Shown in pieces: positions 14,985 to 23,544 of a stretch of 64,000 nucleotides of DNA. The stretch is from NCBI GenBank assembly GCA_028285585.1, contig JANQOU010000003.1, forward strand, positions 166,557-230,556, written 5' to 3'. The first letter of the stretch is position 1; each line of letters begins with the position of its first letter. The position numbers and the translations under genes were made by a program. The DNA is from Acidimicrobiia bacterium. Its GTDB lineage: Bacteria; Actinomycetota; Acidimicrobiia; Spongiisociales; ZC4RG35. The notes beneath the pieces are model-generated. The model worked only from the letters and a program-made list of their open reading frames with translations, did not search any database and had not been told where the DNA came from.

Positions 14985-16726
14985 CAGGTAGTTGCTCCCT
15001 CGGCATCGTCCGCGGTGAAGTCTCCACCTTTCTCGAGCCAGGCGTCCTGTGACATCTCATCCTGGTGGAGCTCTCGCGATCGTCGCACCGATGGCAACAG
15101 GCCTTCTGGGCGCTTCAGCATCATGAAGACGAGGATGGCGCCATAGAACAGCAGCTTGAACTCGGCGAATTCCGCAAGCAGGCCCGGAGACTTGGGGCCG
15201 CCGAGCACACCGATCAAGACGAAGGCACCGACGATGACACCAGAGATGCTGCCCATGCCGCCGACGATGACGACCACCAGGATGATGATGGAGACCAGGA
15301 CATCGAAGGAGTTGGTGAAGACCGCTCCCACCTTGGCTGAGAACAGTGCTCCGGCGAAGGAGGCGATGATCGCACCAGTGACAAAGGCAAGGAGCTTGGC
15401 CGACACAGTGCTGATCCCGATGGCCTCAGCGACATCTTCGTCTTCACGCATTGCCGCCCAGGCTCGCCCGATGCGAGAGTTCTGAGCGCGGTATGAGATG
15501 TATCCAGCAATCAGCACGAAGATGAGCGTCAGATAAACGAAGAACTCGGGGCGGGTTCCACCAACCTCGCCAAGGAAAGGGACATCCACGCCGGGAATCC
15601 GTCGGATGCCTTGTGAGCCGCCAAACAGCGGGGTGAGCCAGTCCGAAAGCAGGAGAATCCGTACGATTTCGCCAAATCCGAGTGTGACTATGGCCAGATA
15701 GTCGCCTCGCATGCGGATGACTGGTGTTCCAACCAAGAGCCCTGCGATAGCCGCAAGGACGAACACAATCGGAAGAGCGACCCACCAGTTCAGTTGAGGG
15801 GAGAAGGTTGGGCTCAAAGGTGAGGTGAGCACCGCTGTTCCGTAGGCGCCGACAGCAAAAAAGGCCACGTAGCCGAGGTCCAAGAGGCCAGCCAATCCGA
15901 CGACGATATTGAGTCCCAGGCCCATCAGAACGAACAGCGAGACGTTGATCATCAGCTCATTGAGGATTCCGCCGAGGAGCATGGGGAGGACGATTGCCGC
16001 AAACACCAAGAACGCGATGACGCCTCTGCGGAGCCTGCTCTTGGAATCGGCGTTGCTTACCTCTGCCGCAAAGCTGGTGAGGCGACCCGAGTATCTCCTC
16101 GAAAGGTAGACAACAAGCACCGCGATGACGGCGACAGACCAGAGACGAAGCCCCCCGTTTGGCGAGTAGATCAGGCGGCTCACGTCTCGCGACTCGACGA
16201 TGTCGGTGACAACGACTTCGAGAAGTGCAAAGCCGAGAACCCATCCCACGACTTTCGAGATCGATTGCTTGAGCCCGTCAGCGGTTGATACGAGCCATCC
16301 TCCGACAGCTCCGACGATGACGCTGGCTAACCCAAGTAGGGCAAGTCCGATAGGAGCGCCCTGCTCGAATGTGAGTGATTCCACCATTGCTTCGTCCATG
16401 TTGGGGAAGAACTCGACTACGTCGACGGCGGTTATGAGCAACGCGTAGACAACGGTGACCATTGTGGCGACAAAGCCAACTGCTGCTCCAGTCGCGGTTG
16501 TCTCGGCCGCTCGGTAATCGGGTTCTTCCAGGATGTTGATCTCACCACGAGCCGCTATGTACGCGATGACGAACAAGGTTCCATAAAGGAAGAGGTCCCC
16601 CATGCGCAAGATGGGGTCGATCAAGGTGCGCTCGTTGAACGATTCGATCATCCCAATGCCACCTAGGAAGGCCATCGCCCCACCAGCTAGCAAGCCAAAC
16701 CGGAAGGTGCGTCGCATGTCGATCAT
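14984..16726 (-). CDS. livM: Branched-chain amino acid ABC transporter permease LivM with long N-terminal membrane extension
   Basis: Membrane pore subunit of the importer. At 580 aa it is far longer than usual LivM (about 300-420). The last 330 residues are a standard LivM domain (GLGLNIVVGLAGLLDLGYVA, MRGDYLAIVTLGFGEIVRIL, AWAAMREDEDVAEAIGIST, GGMGSISGVIVGA). The first 240 or so residues are extra and contain about five hydrophobic helices with an arginine-rich loop before the conserved domain. The ATG overlaps the livH stop by 4 bases. The extension is in frame with no sign of a fused neighbour gene. Its role is unknown. Confidence 0.9.
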   Translation of the reverse strand: MIDMRRTFRFGLLAGGAMAFLGGIGMIESFNERTLIDPILRMGDLFLYGTLFVIAYIAARGEINILEEPDYRAAETTATGAAVGFVATMVTVVYALLITAVDVVEFFPNMDEAMVESLTFEQGAPIGLALLGLASVIVGAVGGWLVSTADGLKQSISKVVGWVLGFALLEVVVTDIVESRDVSRLIYSPNGGLRLWSVAVIAVLVVYLSRRYSGRLTSFAAEVSNADSKSRLRRGVIAFLVFAAIVLPMLLGGILNELMINVSLFVLMGLGLNIVVGLAGLLDLGYVAFFAVGAYGTAVLTSPLSPTFSPQLNWWVALPIVFVLAAIAGLLVGTPVIRMRGDYLAIVTLGFGEIVRILLLSDWLTPLFGGSQGIRRIPGVDVPFLGEVGGTRPEFFVYLTLIFVLIAGYISYRAQNSRIGRAWAAMREDEDVAEAIGISTVSAKLLAFVTGAIIASFAGALFSAKVGAVFTNSFDVLVSIIILVVVIVGGMGSISGVIVGAFVLIGVLGGPKSPGLLAEFAEFKLLFYGAILVFMMLKRPEGLLPSVRRSRELHQDEMSQDAWLEKGGDFTADDAEGATT

Positions 16727-17826
16727 GCCCTGTCCTCCGAGCCGAGCCGCTCACCCAGAAGCCCAGTCGGGCGAAATATCAGCACGAGGATCAAAGCACT
16801 GAAGGCGACGGCATCTTTCAACTGCGACACAGCTGGTATGCCCAAGCCATCCAGCACCAACAGAGGGCCCATGCCTTCGAACAAGCCGAGGAAGACGCCA
16901 CCCAGCATCGCTCCGGGAAGATTGCCGATGCCGCCCAACACTGCAGCGGTGAAAGCCTTGATGCCTGGCAGGAAACCGGTGATGAACTGAACGTTTCTGA
17001 AGAGAAGCGCCCACAACAAGCCACCCACTCCTGCCATGGCTCCGCCGACCGCAAAGGTGGTGACGATCGTGCGGTCGACGTTGATTCCCATCAGGCCCGC
17101 TATTTCCTTGTCCTCGGCTACGGCTCGCATTGCACGCCCTGTCTTGGTCTTGGTGACGAAGTACCAGAGGGCGACCATCGCCAGGATGGCCACGGCGATG
17201 ACTAGGAGCTTGGTGCCTTCGATGGGGACCCCGAACACGTTTATGTCTTCACTCAGAATCCCTGGAGGTGCCGGGTAGGTCTGGAGGCCAACGCCGAACA
17301 GCCCGGCGAAGGCGTATTGCAAGAAGAACGAGACACCAATCGAAGTGATCAGCGGGATCAGTCTGGGTGATCCCCGAAGAGGGCGGTAGGCGATCTTCTC
17401 AGTGAGGACAGCGATGAGGGTCGAAGTGAACATCGCAACCAACAGGACAATGGCAAGAGAGATGAAGGGGTTGGCGTCCCAGAGACCGTTCTCGAACAGC
17501 AGCATCGCCGCAATCCAGCCCACCATGATTCCGCTCATGAAGACTTCGCCATGTGCGAAGTTGATGAATCCCAAGACGCCGTAGACCATCGAGTAGCCAA
17601 GGGCTACGAGGCCATACATCGCTCCAGTGCTGATGGACGACACAAAAAGGTCGCGCCATTGCTCGACGGTTGGCCCTTGTCCGTCCAGGAAGTTCTGAAT
17701 TGTCCCGGTAAGCCCGACGACGATGGCGATGATCGCCGAGATACGGATGAACCAGAGAAAACTGTCAACCCAGTTGAATCTGAAGCGACGTGTCCGGGCA
17801 TTCTGAGTGGACGTTTCGGCAACCAC
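16723..17826 (-). CDS. livH: Branched-chain amino acid ABC transporter permease LivH
   Basis: Partner permease of LivM. The conserved LivH stretches are clear: MYGLVALGYSMVYGVLGFINFAHGE near the first third (split by a helix turn), RAVAEDKEIAGLMGINVD and FTAAVLGGIGNLPGAMLGG. The frame is open to an ATG at 17859, but that codon lies in the loop of a strong hairpin; the GTG at 17826 gives a more plausible N-terminus (VVAETSTQNARTRRFRF) with the first helix at about residue 25. About 45 residues precede the usual LivH start, again an extension. It sits after livK, separated by two hairpins, so it is probably expressed at a lower level than livK. Confidence 0.9.
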   Translation of the reverse strand: MVAETSTQNARTRRFRFNWVDSFLWFIRISAIIAIVVGLTGTIQNFLDGQGPTVEQWRDLFVSSISTGAMYGLVALGYSMVYGVLGFINFAHGEVFMSGIMVGWIAAMLLFENGLWDANPFISLAIVLLVAMFTSTLIAVLTEKIAYRPLRGSPRLIPLITSIGVSFFLQYAFAGLFGVGLQTYPAPPGILSEDINVFGVPIEGTKLLVIAVAILAMVALWYFVTKTKTGRAMRAVAEDKEIAGLMGINVDRTIVTTFAVGGAMAGVGGLLWALLFRNVQFITGFLPGIKAFTAAVLGGIGNLPGAMLGGVFLGLFEGMGPLLVLDGLGIPAVSQLKDAVAFSALILVLIFRPTGLLGERLGSEDRA

Positions 17827-17843
17827 GGCGGGGCAGCATACGC

Positions 17844-17875
17844 GAAAGACCCGGTCCATGTGGACCGGGTCTTTC
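17844..17875 (-). terminator. Strong hairpin between livK and livH
   Basis: A 14-base perfect stem, GAAAGACCCGGTCC, around a 4-base loop, downstream of livK and just upstream of livH on the minus strand. No T-run follows, so partial termination or mRNA 3'-end protection of livK is the likely role. It would allow more binding protein than permease to be made from one operon. Confidence 0.75.
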
Positions 17876-17886
17876 GTTCTTTCAGA

Positions 17887-17904
17887 AGCTGACTTTCGTC
17901 AGCT
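17887..17904 (-). terminator. Second, smaller hairpin after the livK stop
   Basis: AGCTGAC-TTTC-GTCAGCT (plus-strand reading), a 7-base stem directly after the livK stop codon and before the larger hairpin. It probably works with it as a tandem attenuator or stability element. Confidence 0.5.
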
Positions 17905-17909
17905 AGGGA

Positions 17910-19178
17910 CTAGCCCTCCGGGACGTAGGAGAAGACGACGTTCTCCGTTGCGTTGGAGTAGACGTTGTCGACGTTGTGAATGACTGTGATCTTGGCAGCG
18001 CCGCAATCACCAAAATCGTCACAGTTGATCGTGCCGATGATTCCAGAGAATCCGGAGATCTTGTCCAACTCGTCACGCAGTGCTCTGCGGTCGATGTGAA
18101 GCCTGTCACCGTCTTCAACGGCCACAGCTTTGATCGCCATCAGGAGCATCGTTGTCGCGTCGTACGCATGTGCCCAGAACGGTGCCGTCGGGGCCTCGTT
18201 GTACTCGGCGTCGTACGCCGCGAGGAACCCAGCTGCGTTCACGTCTGTGGCTTCGTTGGTGTTCTCGCCGAACCGGAGATCCGGACCGGAGAAGTAGAAG
18301 CCAGCCGACTCAGGGACCTCTTCGATGAACGCCGGCGACAGAATTCCATCAGCGCCCATGAAGGTGACTTCCTCGAGACCAGCGACATTGCCCTTCTGCT
18401 GTGCGATAGCCGTGGCTTCAGCAATGAAGATCGGCATGAACACACCTTCTGGGTTGGTGCCGGCAACCTCGGTCAGGACCGGAGCCGCATCAGTGGTTCC
18501 CTTCGGAATTGAAGTGTGAACCGTGATGGTGCCACCAAGTGCTTCGAAGGCGGCTTGGAACGCGCTCGTGAGGCCCTGGGTGTAGGGGTCGCCATCGTGG
18601 ATGAGTGCGACGTTCGCGAGGCCAAGCTCCCTGAACATGAAGTTGGCGGCAGCCGCGCCCTGAATCAGGTCGTTGTGTGCCGTGCGGTAGTAACCCTCGT
18701 GATAGTCGGAACCTGCGGTGCCCTGGAGATCGGAAGTGAGGGCGGGCGAAGTGTTCGATCCGGAGATCATCACCATGCCGTCCTGGCTGATCAGAGGCAT
18801 CGCAGCCGTGGCAGCACCGGAGCACGAAGTTCCGATGACACCGACGACTTGGTCGTCGGCGACGATTGTCTGGGCAGCAGCCTGTCCACCATCAGCCGAG
18901 CACAAGTCATCAAGACCAGTGCCCACTTCGACATCGTGGCCGAAGATCTGACCGAAGTCGGCTACAGCCAGCCTGACTGCGCGCTCCTCTGGAATGCCGA
19001 GAGTTGCATCCGGGCCAGTAATCACCTGGAGCGAGCGAATCTGAATGGACTCGCCGTCTTCGACGGTCACTGCACCAAGATCGCCGGCCTCGAAGTCCAC
19101 GCCACCACCGCAAGCGGCGGCAACGAGGGCCAGGGCACCCAGAGCAGCGGTGAGGCGCATGCTCATCTTTTTCTTCAT
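17910..19178 (-). CDS. livK: Branched-chain amino acid ABC transporter substrate-binding lipoprotein (LivK-like)
   Basis: Extracytoplasmic receptor of the importer, 422 aa, Leu/Ile/Val-binding (Peripla_BP_6) fold. The N-terminus is a lipoprotein signal: basic MKKKMSMR, a hydrophobic core and the lipobox LVAAAC with the lipidated cysteine near residue 23. Typical features are the GVIGTSCSGAATAAMPLI loop and YFSGPDLRFG. Ligand preference (amino acid, amide or urea-like) cannot be assigned. A strong ribosome site, GGAGGAAGG, precedes the ATG. It is the first gene of the operon, transcribed away from alaX. Confidence 0.92.
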   Translation of the reverse strand: MKKKMSMRLTAALGALALVAAACGGGVDFEAGDLGAVTVEDGESIQIRSLQVITGPDATLGIPEERAVRLAVADFGQIFGHDVEVGTGLDDLCSADGGQAAAQTIVADDQVVGVIGTSCSGAATAAMPLISQDGMVMISGSNTSPALTSDLQGTAGSDYHEGYYRTAHNDLIQGAAAANFMFRELGLANVALIHDGDPYTQGLTSAFQAAFEALGGTITVHTSIPKGTTDAAPVLTEVAGTNPEGVFMPIFIAEATAIAQQKGNVAGLEEVTFMGADGILSPAFIEEVPESAGFYFSGPDLRFGENTNEATDVNAAGFLAAYDAEYNEAPTAPFWAHAYDATTMLLMAIKAVAVEDGDRLHIDRRALRDELDKISGFSGIIGTINCDDFGDCGAAKITVIHNVDNVYSNATENVVFSYVPEG

Positions 19179-19311
19179 CTATTCCTTCCTCCAAATTGAA
19201 TGGGACAGGGGAAGAGCCCCCGTCGTGGGTGACTCTATACCGCTCGGTGCTGCTCGGCATGGCCCTTCACTGTCAATAACTGGCAATTGTCATGCAAGGT
19301 ACGATGCGTAA

Positions 19312-20052
19312 ATGGCAGGAATTGGGCCCGTCGAGGAGATCGCACCCAAGGATTCGTATCTCTCCACAGCCGAGGGTGCGGTGCTCGAGGTTCGCGACGA
19401 CGGCCTCTATCTGGATCGGACCGTCTTCTACGTTCGTGGCGGCGGCCAGCCCGGCGATGTGGGCACGATCAGCTGGGACGGGGGCTCGGTCGAAGTGGTT
19501 GACACCTTCAGGAAGGACGGCAGGCCGTTCCATCAGGTGGCCGAGGGAGCCGATCTGCCTGAACCCGGCACTCCGGTCTTCGGTGCCATCGATTGGGAGC
19601 GCCGGTACCTGACCATGCGCACCCATACCGCTCTGCATGCGCTCTCCGGTCTCGTCTATCGGGACTTCGGAGCGAAGGTCACCGGAGGGAACATGACCCC
19701 TGGCGAGGCCCGGATGGACTTCGAGCTGGACGGGATATCGGTCGAGTTCGGCCGTGACGTCGAGCGGAAGCTGAACGAAGAGCTGGTCAAGGGTTATCCC
19801 ACCGAGATATTGGTCATGGCTCGGGAGATCGCCCTCCAGGACCCCGACCTGATCCGGACCAAGGTCAATCTGATACCCGAGTTCGTGCAGGAGATCAGAG
19901 TCGTCGACATCAAAGGCCTAGACAGGCAGGCCGACGGTGGGACACACGTGAACTCGACGCTCGAAGTGGGTCGCATCGAAGTCGTCAAGACGGAGTCGAA
20001 GGGCAAGGCCAACAAGCGGATGCGCATTCGCGTGGCCGACGCCGAGGGCTGA
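19312..20052 (+). CDS. Alanyl-tRNA editing protein (AlaX family)
   Basis: Free-standing trans-editing enzyme that hydrolyses mischarged Ser- or Gly-tRNA-Ala. The N-terminal segment FYVRGGGQPGDVG and the metal-binding motifs HTALHAL (HxxxH) and ADGGTHV are present; the latter supplies the third and fourth zinc-site residues, with Asp in place of the Cys seen in AlaRS, as in many AlaX-M proteins. 246 aa, so medium/long type, with a basic C-terminal tail (KGKANKRMRIRV). ATG start. It is divergent from livK across about 130 bases. Confidence 0.88.
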   Translation: MAGIGPVEEIAPKDSYLSTAEGAVLEVRDDGLYLDRTVFYVRGGGQPGDVGTISWDGGSVEVVDTFRKDGRPFHQVAEGADLPEPGTPVFGAIDWERRYLTMRTHTALHALSGLVYRDFGAKVTGGNMTPGEARMDFELDGISVEFGRDVERKLNEELVKGYPTEILVMAREIALQDPDLIRTKVNLIPEFVQEIRVVDIKGLDRQADGGTHVNSTLEVGRIEVVKTESKGKANKRMRIRVADAEG

Positions 20053-20104
20053 CAGAAGCGATTGCCGCAGCTAACCGCGGATTCGTAGTACTCAGTAGGT
20101 CCTC

Positions 20105-21058
20105 ATGGTCGATTTCATCCTGGGACTGTTCCTCGCAGCCCTCCTCGTCAGGGGGTGGGTCAGGGGGTTCGTTCGCGAGGTCCTCGATCTGGTGGGCTTG
20201 GTGGTTGGCTTGTGGATCGCGTTTCGACTCAGCGCCCCGCTGGGCAACTGGCTGACTTCTGCGTTTGGCGCCGGTCCCGAGGTCGCCCGGATAGGGGCCG
20301 GGATCATCCTCTTCATACTGTTTGGGCTGGCGACGGGTGTGGCAGCCCACTACCTCTCCAAGGTGATGCGGCTTCCTGGCCTCAACATGATCAACCGCGT
20401 CGGTGGAGCAGCGGTGGCCTTTCTCTGGGGGCTGGCGATCGTCCTGGTCCTGGTCAACCTGGCCCGCGTCTTCCCCTTGCCGGATGATTGGAAGAGCCAA
20501 CTCTCGGAGTCGACCGTCGCTCAGACGATCACGGGGTCTGACGCCTTGCCACAACGTGTCTTCGAAGGGTTGTTGGGGGACTCCGTACTGGCTGCTGTGG
20601 CAACGATTCAAGATCTGTTCGGCACCGGCCGGGTGGTGCCGGATCCAGGAGAGACTGAGGAGATCCCGGCCGCCGGCGACGATGAGATCAGGCAGGACCG
20701 TGATGAGGCAGACGGCATCCTGAGCTATCTCAACGAGATGAGAGCGGGCCTGGGACTCGCTGCGCTCCTGAAGACGGGCCCGCTGACTCAGTTGGCCGAA
20801 GATAGGGCAACCTCGATGTACGTCTCGGGCCGGCTCTATAGAGCTGACTGTCTCGGCCCGGCTCGTGACGGCGGTGCCTCAGTGATCGTGTGCGAGGAAG
20901 TTGTTGCGCTGGCCGGGACCGCACGAGGAGGGTTCGAGGGCATGAAGGAGAGCACGACCGCTCAAGCCTCGCTGGCCAAGAACTCTGTTGACCGGGCCGG
21001 AATCTCGGTTGTGGAAGGGCCGACCGGTCGTCTGCTGGTGATCGTCCTCGCCGGTTAG
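20105..21058 (+). CDS. CvpA family membrane protein fused to a CAP/SCP-like domain
   Basis: 317 residues. The first 150 or so form a CvpA-type membrane domain (VRGWVRGFVREVLDLVGLVV, about four helices), a family linked to colicin V export and envelope integrity. A flexible acidic linker (about residues 180-205) leads to a C-terminal segment (SYLNEMRAGLGLAALLKTGP, LTQLAEDRATSMYVSGRLYRA) that has the helix pattern of extracellular CAP/SCP domains (usually N-x-x-R-x-x-x-G-L-x-P-L). The CAP catalytic-like histidines are not clear, so it may be a structural or peptidoglycan-associated module. ATG start. The 3' end overlaps the convergent EamA gene by 4 bases. Confidence 0.75.
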   Translation: MVDFILGLFLAALLVRGWVRGFVREVLDLVGLVVGLWIAFRLSAPLGNWLTSAFGAGPEVARIGAGIILFILFGLATGVAAHYLSKVMRLPGLNMINRVGGAAVAFLWGLAIVLVLVNLARVFPLPDDWKSQLSESTVAQTITGSDALPQRVFEGLLGDSVLAAVATIQDLFGTGRVVPDPGETEEIPAAGDDEIRQDRDEADGILSYLNEMRAGLGLAALLKTGPLTQLAEDRATSMYVSGRLYRADCLGPARDGGASVIVCEEVVALAGTARGGFEGMKESTTAQASLAKNSVDRAGISVVEGPTGRLLVIVLAG

Positions 21059-21951
21059 CCGGCTTCGAGTGCCGGCTCCTCGATGGCAGGTTCTCGGCGT
21101 GACTGGCTCACTGCCACCACGGCCACGCCGATGAGGACAATCAGTGCGCCGATGGCCTGAAGGGTGGATGGCCGCTCGGTGAACAGCCAGGCACCCCAGA
21201 CCATCGTCAAGGCCGGCTGGACCAGCACAAAGGTCGACGTCTCAACGGCCTGCAGCCGGGGTAAGGCGTAAGTGATGAGAATCCAGCCTGTGAGGAACCC
21301 ACCGAGGCCGAGCGCAAGCAGCCAGCCATGGTTGGGGAACCGGATGGTGAAGTCGATGTCCGGCCCGAGCCATCCGATTGCTGCCGTGGTGACGGCGGCA
21401 CCGAGAGAGGCCTCCATCAGAGGTCCGGCTGCTGGTGCCTTCAGCCGATTCGACTGTCGGAACAGCAACAGGAACCCGGCATACAGCACGGCGGCGGTCA
21501 GGGCGAAGGCGGTGCCTAGCAATGGATCCTCCCCGAATGCGTCGGTTTGGCCGATTCCCGACACCATCGCCACTCCGACCAGAACAACGGGGATGGTCAC
21601 CTTGAGGACGCGGCTCGGTTCCTCGCCGAGGACGATCCAGGCGATCAGGCCGACGATGATGACCTGAAGATTGGCCAGCAACGTCGACAAGCCGACGCCG
21701 ATCAGGTCGATGGAAGCTTGCCAGCTGATCAGGTCGGCGGCGACGAACACCCCGCTTAGAAAGGCGAGACCACGGCTCTTCCAAGGACGGCGATCTTCGT
21801 GCCGGCGCCACCACCACAGGGCGAACAGCACAGGCAGGGCATAAGCCACCCGGAAGAAGGTGGCTGTCACCGGATCCACTTCAGCGAGTGCGTAGAAGAT
21901 CGCCGAGAAGGAGATGATCACCGCACCGCTCAGAGCGGCGAGTCGTGTCAT
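21055..21951 (-). CDS. EamA/DMT-superfamily permease
   Basis: Ten-helix drug/metabolite transporter of about 298 residues with two EamA repeats (first ISFSAIFYALAEVDPVTATFF, second AVLYAGFLLLFRQSNRL region). The substrate is unknown; relatives export amino acids or metabolites. The frame continues upstream into the WS/DGAT gene, but only the region from the ATG at 21951 (MTRLAALSG) is protein-like, and that ATG overlaps the WS/DGAT stop by 4 bases (ATGA), so the two are co-transcribed. Confidence 0.85.
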   Translation of the reverse strand: MTRLAALSGAVIISFSAIFYALAEVDPVTATFFRVAYALPVLFALWWWRRHEDRRPWKSRGLAFLSGVFVAADLISWQASIDLIGVGLSTLLANLQVIIVGLIAWIVLGEEPSRVLKVTIPVVLVGVAMVSGIGQTDAFGEDPLLGTAFALTAAVLYAGFLLLFRQSNRLKAPAAGPLMEASLGAAVTTAAIGWLGPDIDFTIRFPNHGWLLALGLGGFLTGWILITYALPRLQAVETSTFVLVQPALTMVWGAWLFTERPSTLQAIGALIVLIGVAVVAVSQSRREPAIEEPALEAG

Positions 21952-23366
21952 TCGGCGGCCAAGGCTTGCAGTTCTTCGAAAGAGTGGTGAATCGCCTCTA
22001 GGAAGAGGTCGGTGTCGGGCAGTGCGTCGTAGTCCGCTTGCACGCCCCACAGGAGCCTGCCGTCGTAGGAGAAGAGGGCCACGCCGACGCCGTGCTGAGC
22101 CCAGAGCGGGACCATCGGGTAGTTCGCCTTCATCTGTGATTCGAGGAGATACACGGGGAATTGCGGTCCGGGGATGTTGGTGACGGTCATGTTGAAGGGC
22201 CGGACTCTGGGGCCGACGAGGCGGTTGGCCAGGGACAAGAGCGTGATCGGCGTCCCGGAGCTCACCTCGATGATCGTTGCCGCACCCAGCGCCTGGTTTG
22301 TCTCCTTCAGGTGCTCCGTTCGTTCCCTGATCAGCTCGTATCTCGTCTTCGGGTCGTCCGTTCCGATCGGGAGCTCGATAAGCCACATCGCCACCTGGTT
22401 GCCCAGCTTCGCCGTCTGGTCCGTGGCTCGAGTCGACACCGGGTTCATGGCTCTGAACTCACTCCGGCCCGGCTCGTAGTCGCGATGCGACTTGAGAAAC
22501 CCGCGAACCGCTCCGGCGGTGATCGCCAGAACGACATCGTTGACCGAGCCGCCGAGCCGGTTCTTGACCTTCTTGACTTCACCCAAGTCGAGTGATGTCC
22601 AGTCGAATCTCCTGTTGGGCCCGATGTCCGGGTTGAGGGGAGTCTTCTCTGCGGTGGTGAGCCACCCGGAGCCGAGCGACGTGAGAGCGGCGATGGACTT
22701 GTCGATGACCCCGTCGCCGACGGAGCGCTTGTCCCTGACTCGTTCTCCCAAGTTGCCAAGTCTGTCGATGATTCGCCGGGTGGACTTGGCCGCTTCGGCG
22801 ACTGCCAGCTGGCTTGGTGTGGGCGCGGGTCGTGGCTCCCAAGCAGGGGAGTCCTCGATGTTCGAGTCTGGAATCACGTTGAGCAGGATGGTGGTGAGGT
22901 CGACCCCGCTCATCCCGTCGATCATGCAGTGGTGGATCTTGGCGATGATTGCGAATCGGTCGTGGCTGAGACCTTCCACCACCCACAGCTCCCAGAGCGG
23001 CTTGTTGCGGTCGAGCTTCGTTGAGACGATCCGCCCGGCGAGCTGTTTGAGCTGGTGGTCGGTGCCGGGCCGGGGCAGGGACGTGTGGCGGACGTGGTAG
23101 TCGAATGTGAACTCGGCGTCATCGATCCACACCGGATGACGGTCGTACGGGACGTATTCGAGCCGTTGCCGGTAGCGGGGGATGTACTGCAACTTGGAGT
23201 CGATGTGCGCCTTGATCCGATCGATGTCGATCCCGCCGTCCTCCGATTGCAGCGGTGCGGCCTCGAAGATGGCCACGCCGGCCACATGCATGTGCGATGT
23301 CCTTGACTCGAGAGCGAGAAACGAGGCGTCGAGATAGGAGAGCGGTTCGTAGTGGAAGTCAGCCAT
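21948..23366 (-). CDS. Wax ester synthase / diacylglycerol O-acyltransferase (WS/DGAT)
   Basis: Bifunctional acyltransferase that makes wax esters or triacylglycerol from acyl-CoA, 472 aa. The N-terminus has YLDASFLALESRTSHMHVAG, the active site HHxxxDG reads IHHCMIDGMSG near residue 140, and the C-terminal conserved MTVTNIPGPQFPVYL and PLWAQHGVGVALFSYDG blocks are present. It implies storage-lipid formation, common in actinobacteria. Start ATG at 23366. A hairpin lies in its 5' region at 23414-23434. Confidence 0.92.
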   Translation of the reverse strand: MADFHYEPLSYLDASFLALESRTSHMHVAGVAIFEAAPLQSEDGGIDIDRIKAHIDSKLQYIPRYRQRLEYVPYDRHPVWIDDAEFTFDYHVRHTSLPRPGTDHQLKQLAGRIVSTKLDRNKPLWELWVVEGLSHDRFAIIAKIHHCMIDGMSGVDLTTILLNVIPDSNIEDSPAWEPRPAPTPSQLAVAEAAKSTRRIIDRLGNLGERVRDKRSVGDGVIDKSIAALTSLGSGWLTTAEKTPLNPDIGPNRRFDWTSLDLGEVKKVKNRLGGSVNDVVLAITAGAVRGFLKSHRDYEPGRSEFRAMNPVSTRATDQTAKLGNQVAMWLIELPIGTDDPKTRYELIRERTEHLKETNQALGAATIIEVSSGTPITLLSLANRLVGPRVRPFNMTVTNIPGPQFPVYLLESQMKANYPMVPLWAQHGVGVALFSYDGRLLWGVQADYDALPDTDLFLEAIHHSFEELQALAAE

Positions 23367-23413
23367 TCGCGAGTGGAGAAGCTACCCGCGTCTCGGCCGC
23401 AGGCGGCGTGGCT

Positions 23414-23434
23414 GGAGTTTCTGTAAGAAACTCC
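23414..23434. repeat. Hairpin GGAGTTTCT...AGAAACTCC upstream of WS/DGAT
   Basis: Perfect 8-9 base stem around a short loop in the 140-base gap between the WS/DGAT start and the left end of the IS element. It could be a leader hairpin of WS/DGAT or a terminator facing it. Nothing else is seen in this gap. Confidence 0.4.
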
Positions 23435-23544
23435 TGTAAGCGAGGAGCGAAGCGACGACGCGACGTGCCCCCGGCAGTGTCTGGTTTCAGGACTTAGGAA
23501 ACTGGTGTCGCGGGTCATTGGAAACGTGATGCTGGTGTGGGGCC

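Noticed and set aside
21952..22386. N-terminal extension of the EamA frame by about 145 residues
   Set aside because: The residues are an out-of-frame reading of the WS/DGAT gene, very Arg/Pro-rich, and the family start is at 21951.
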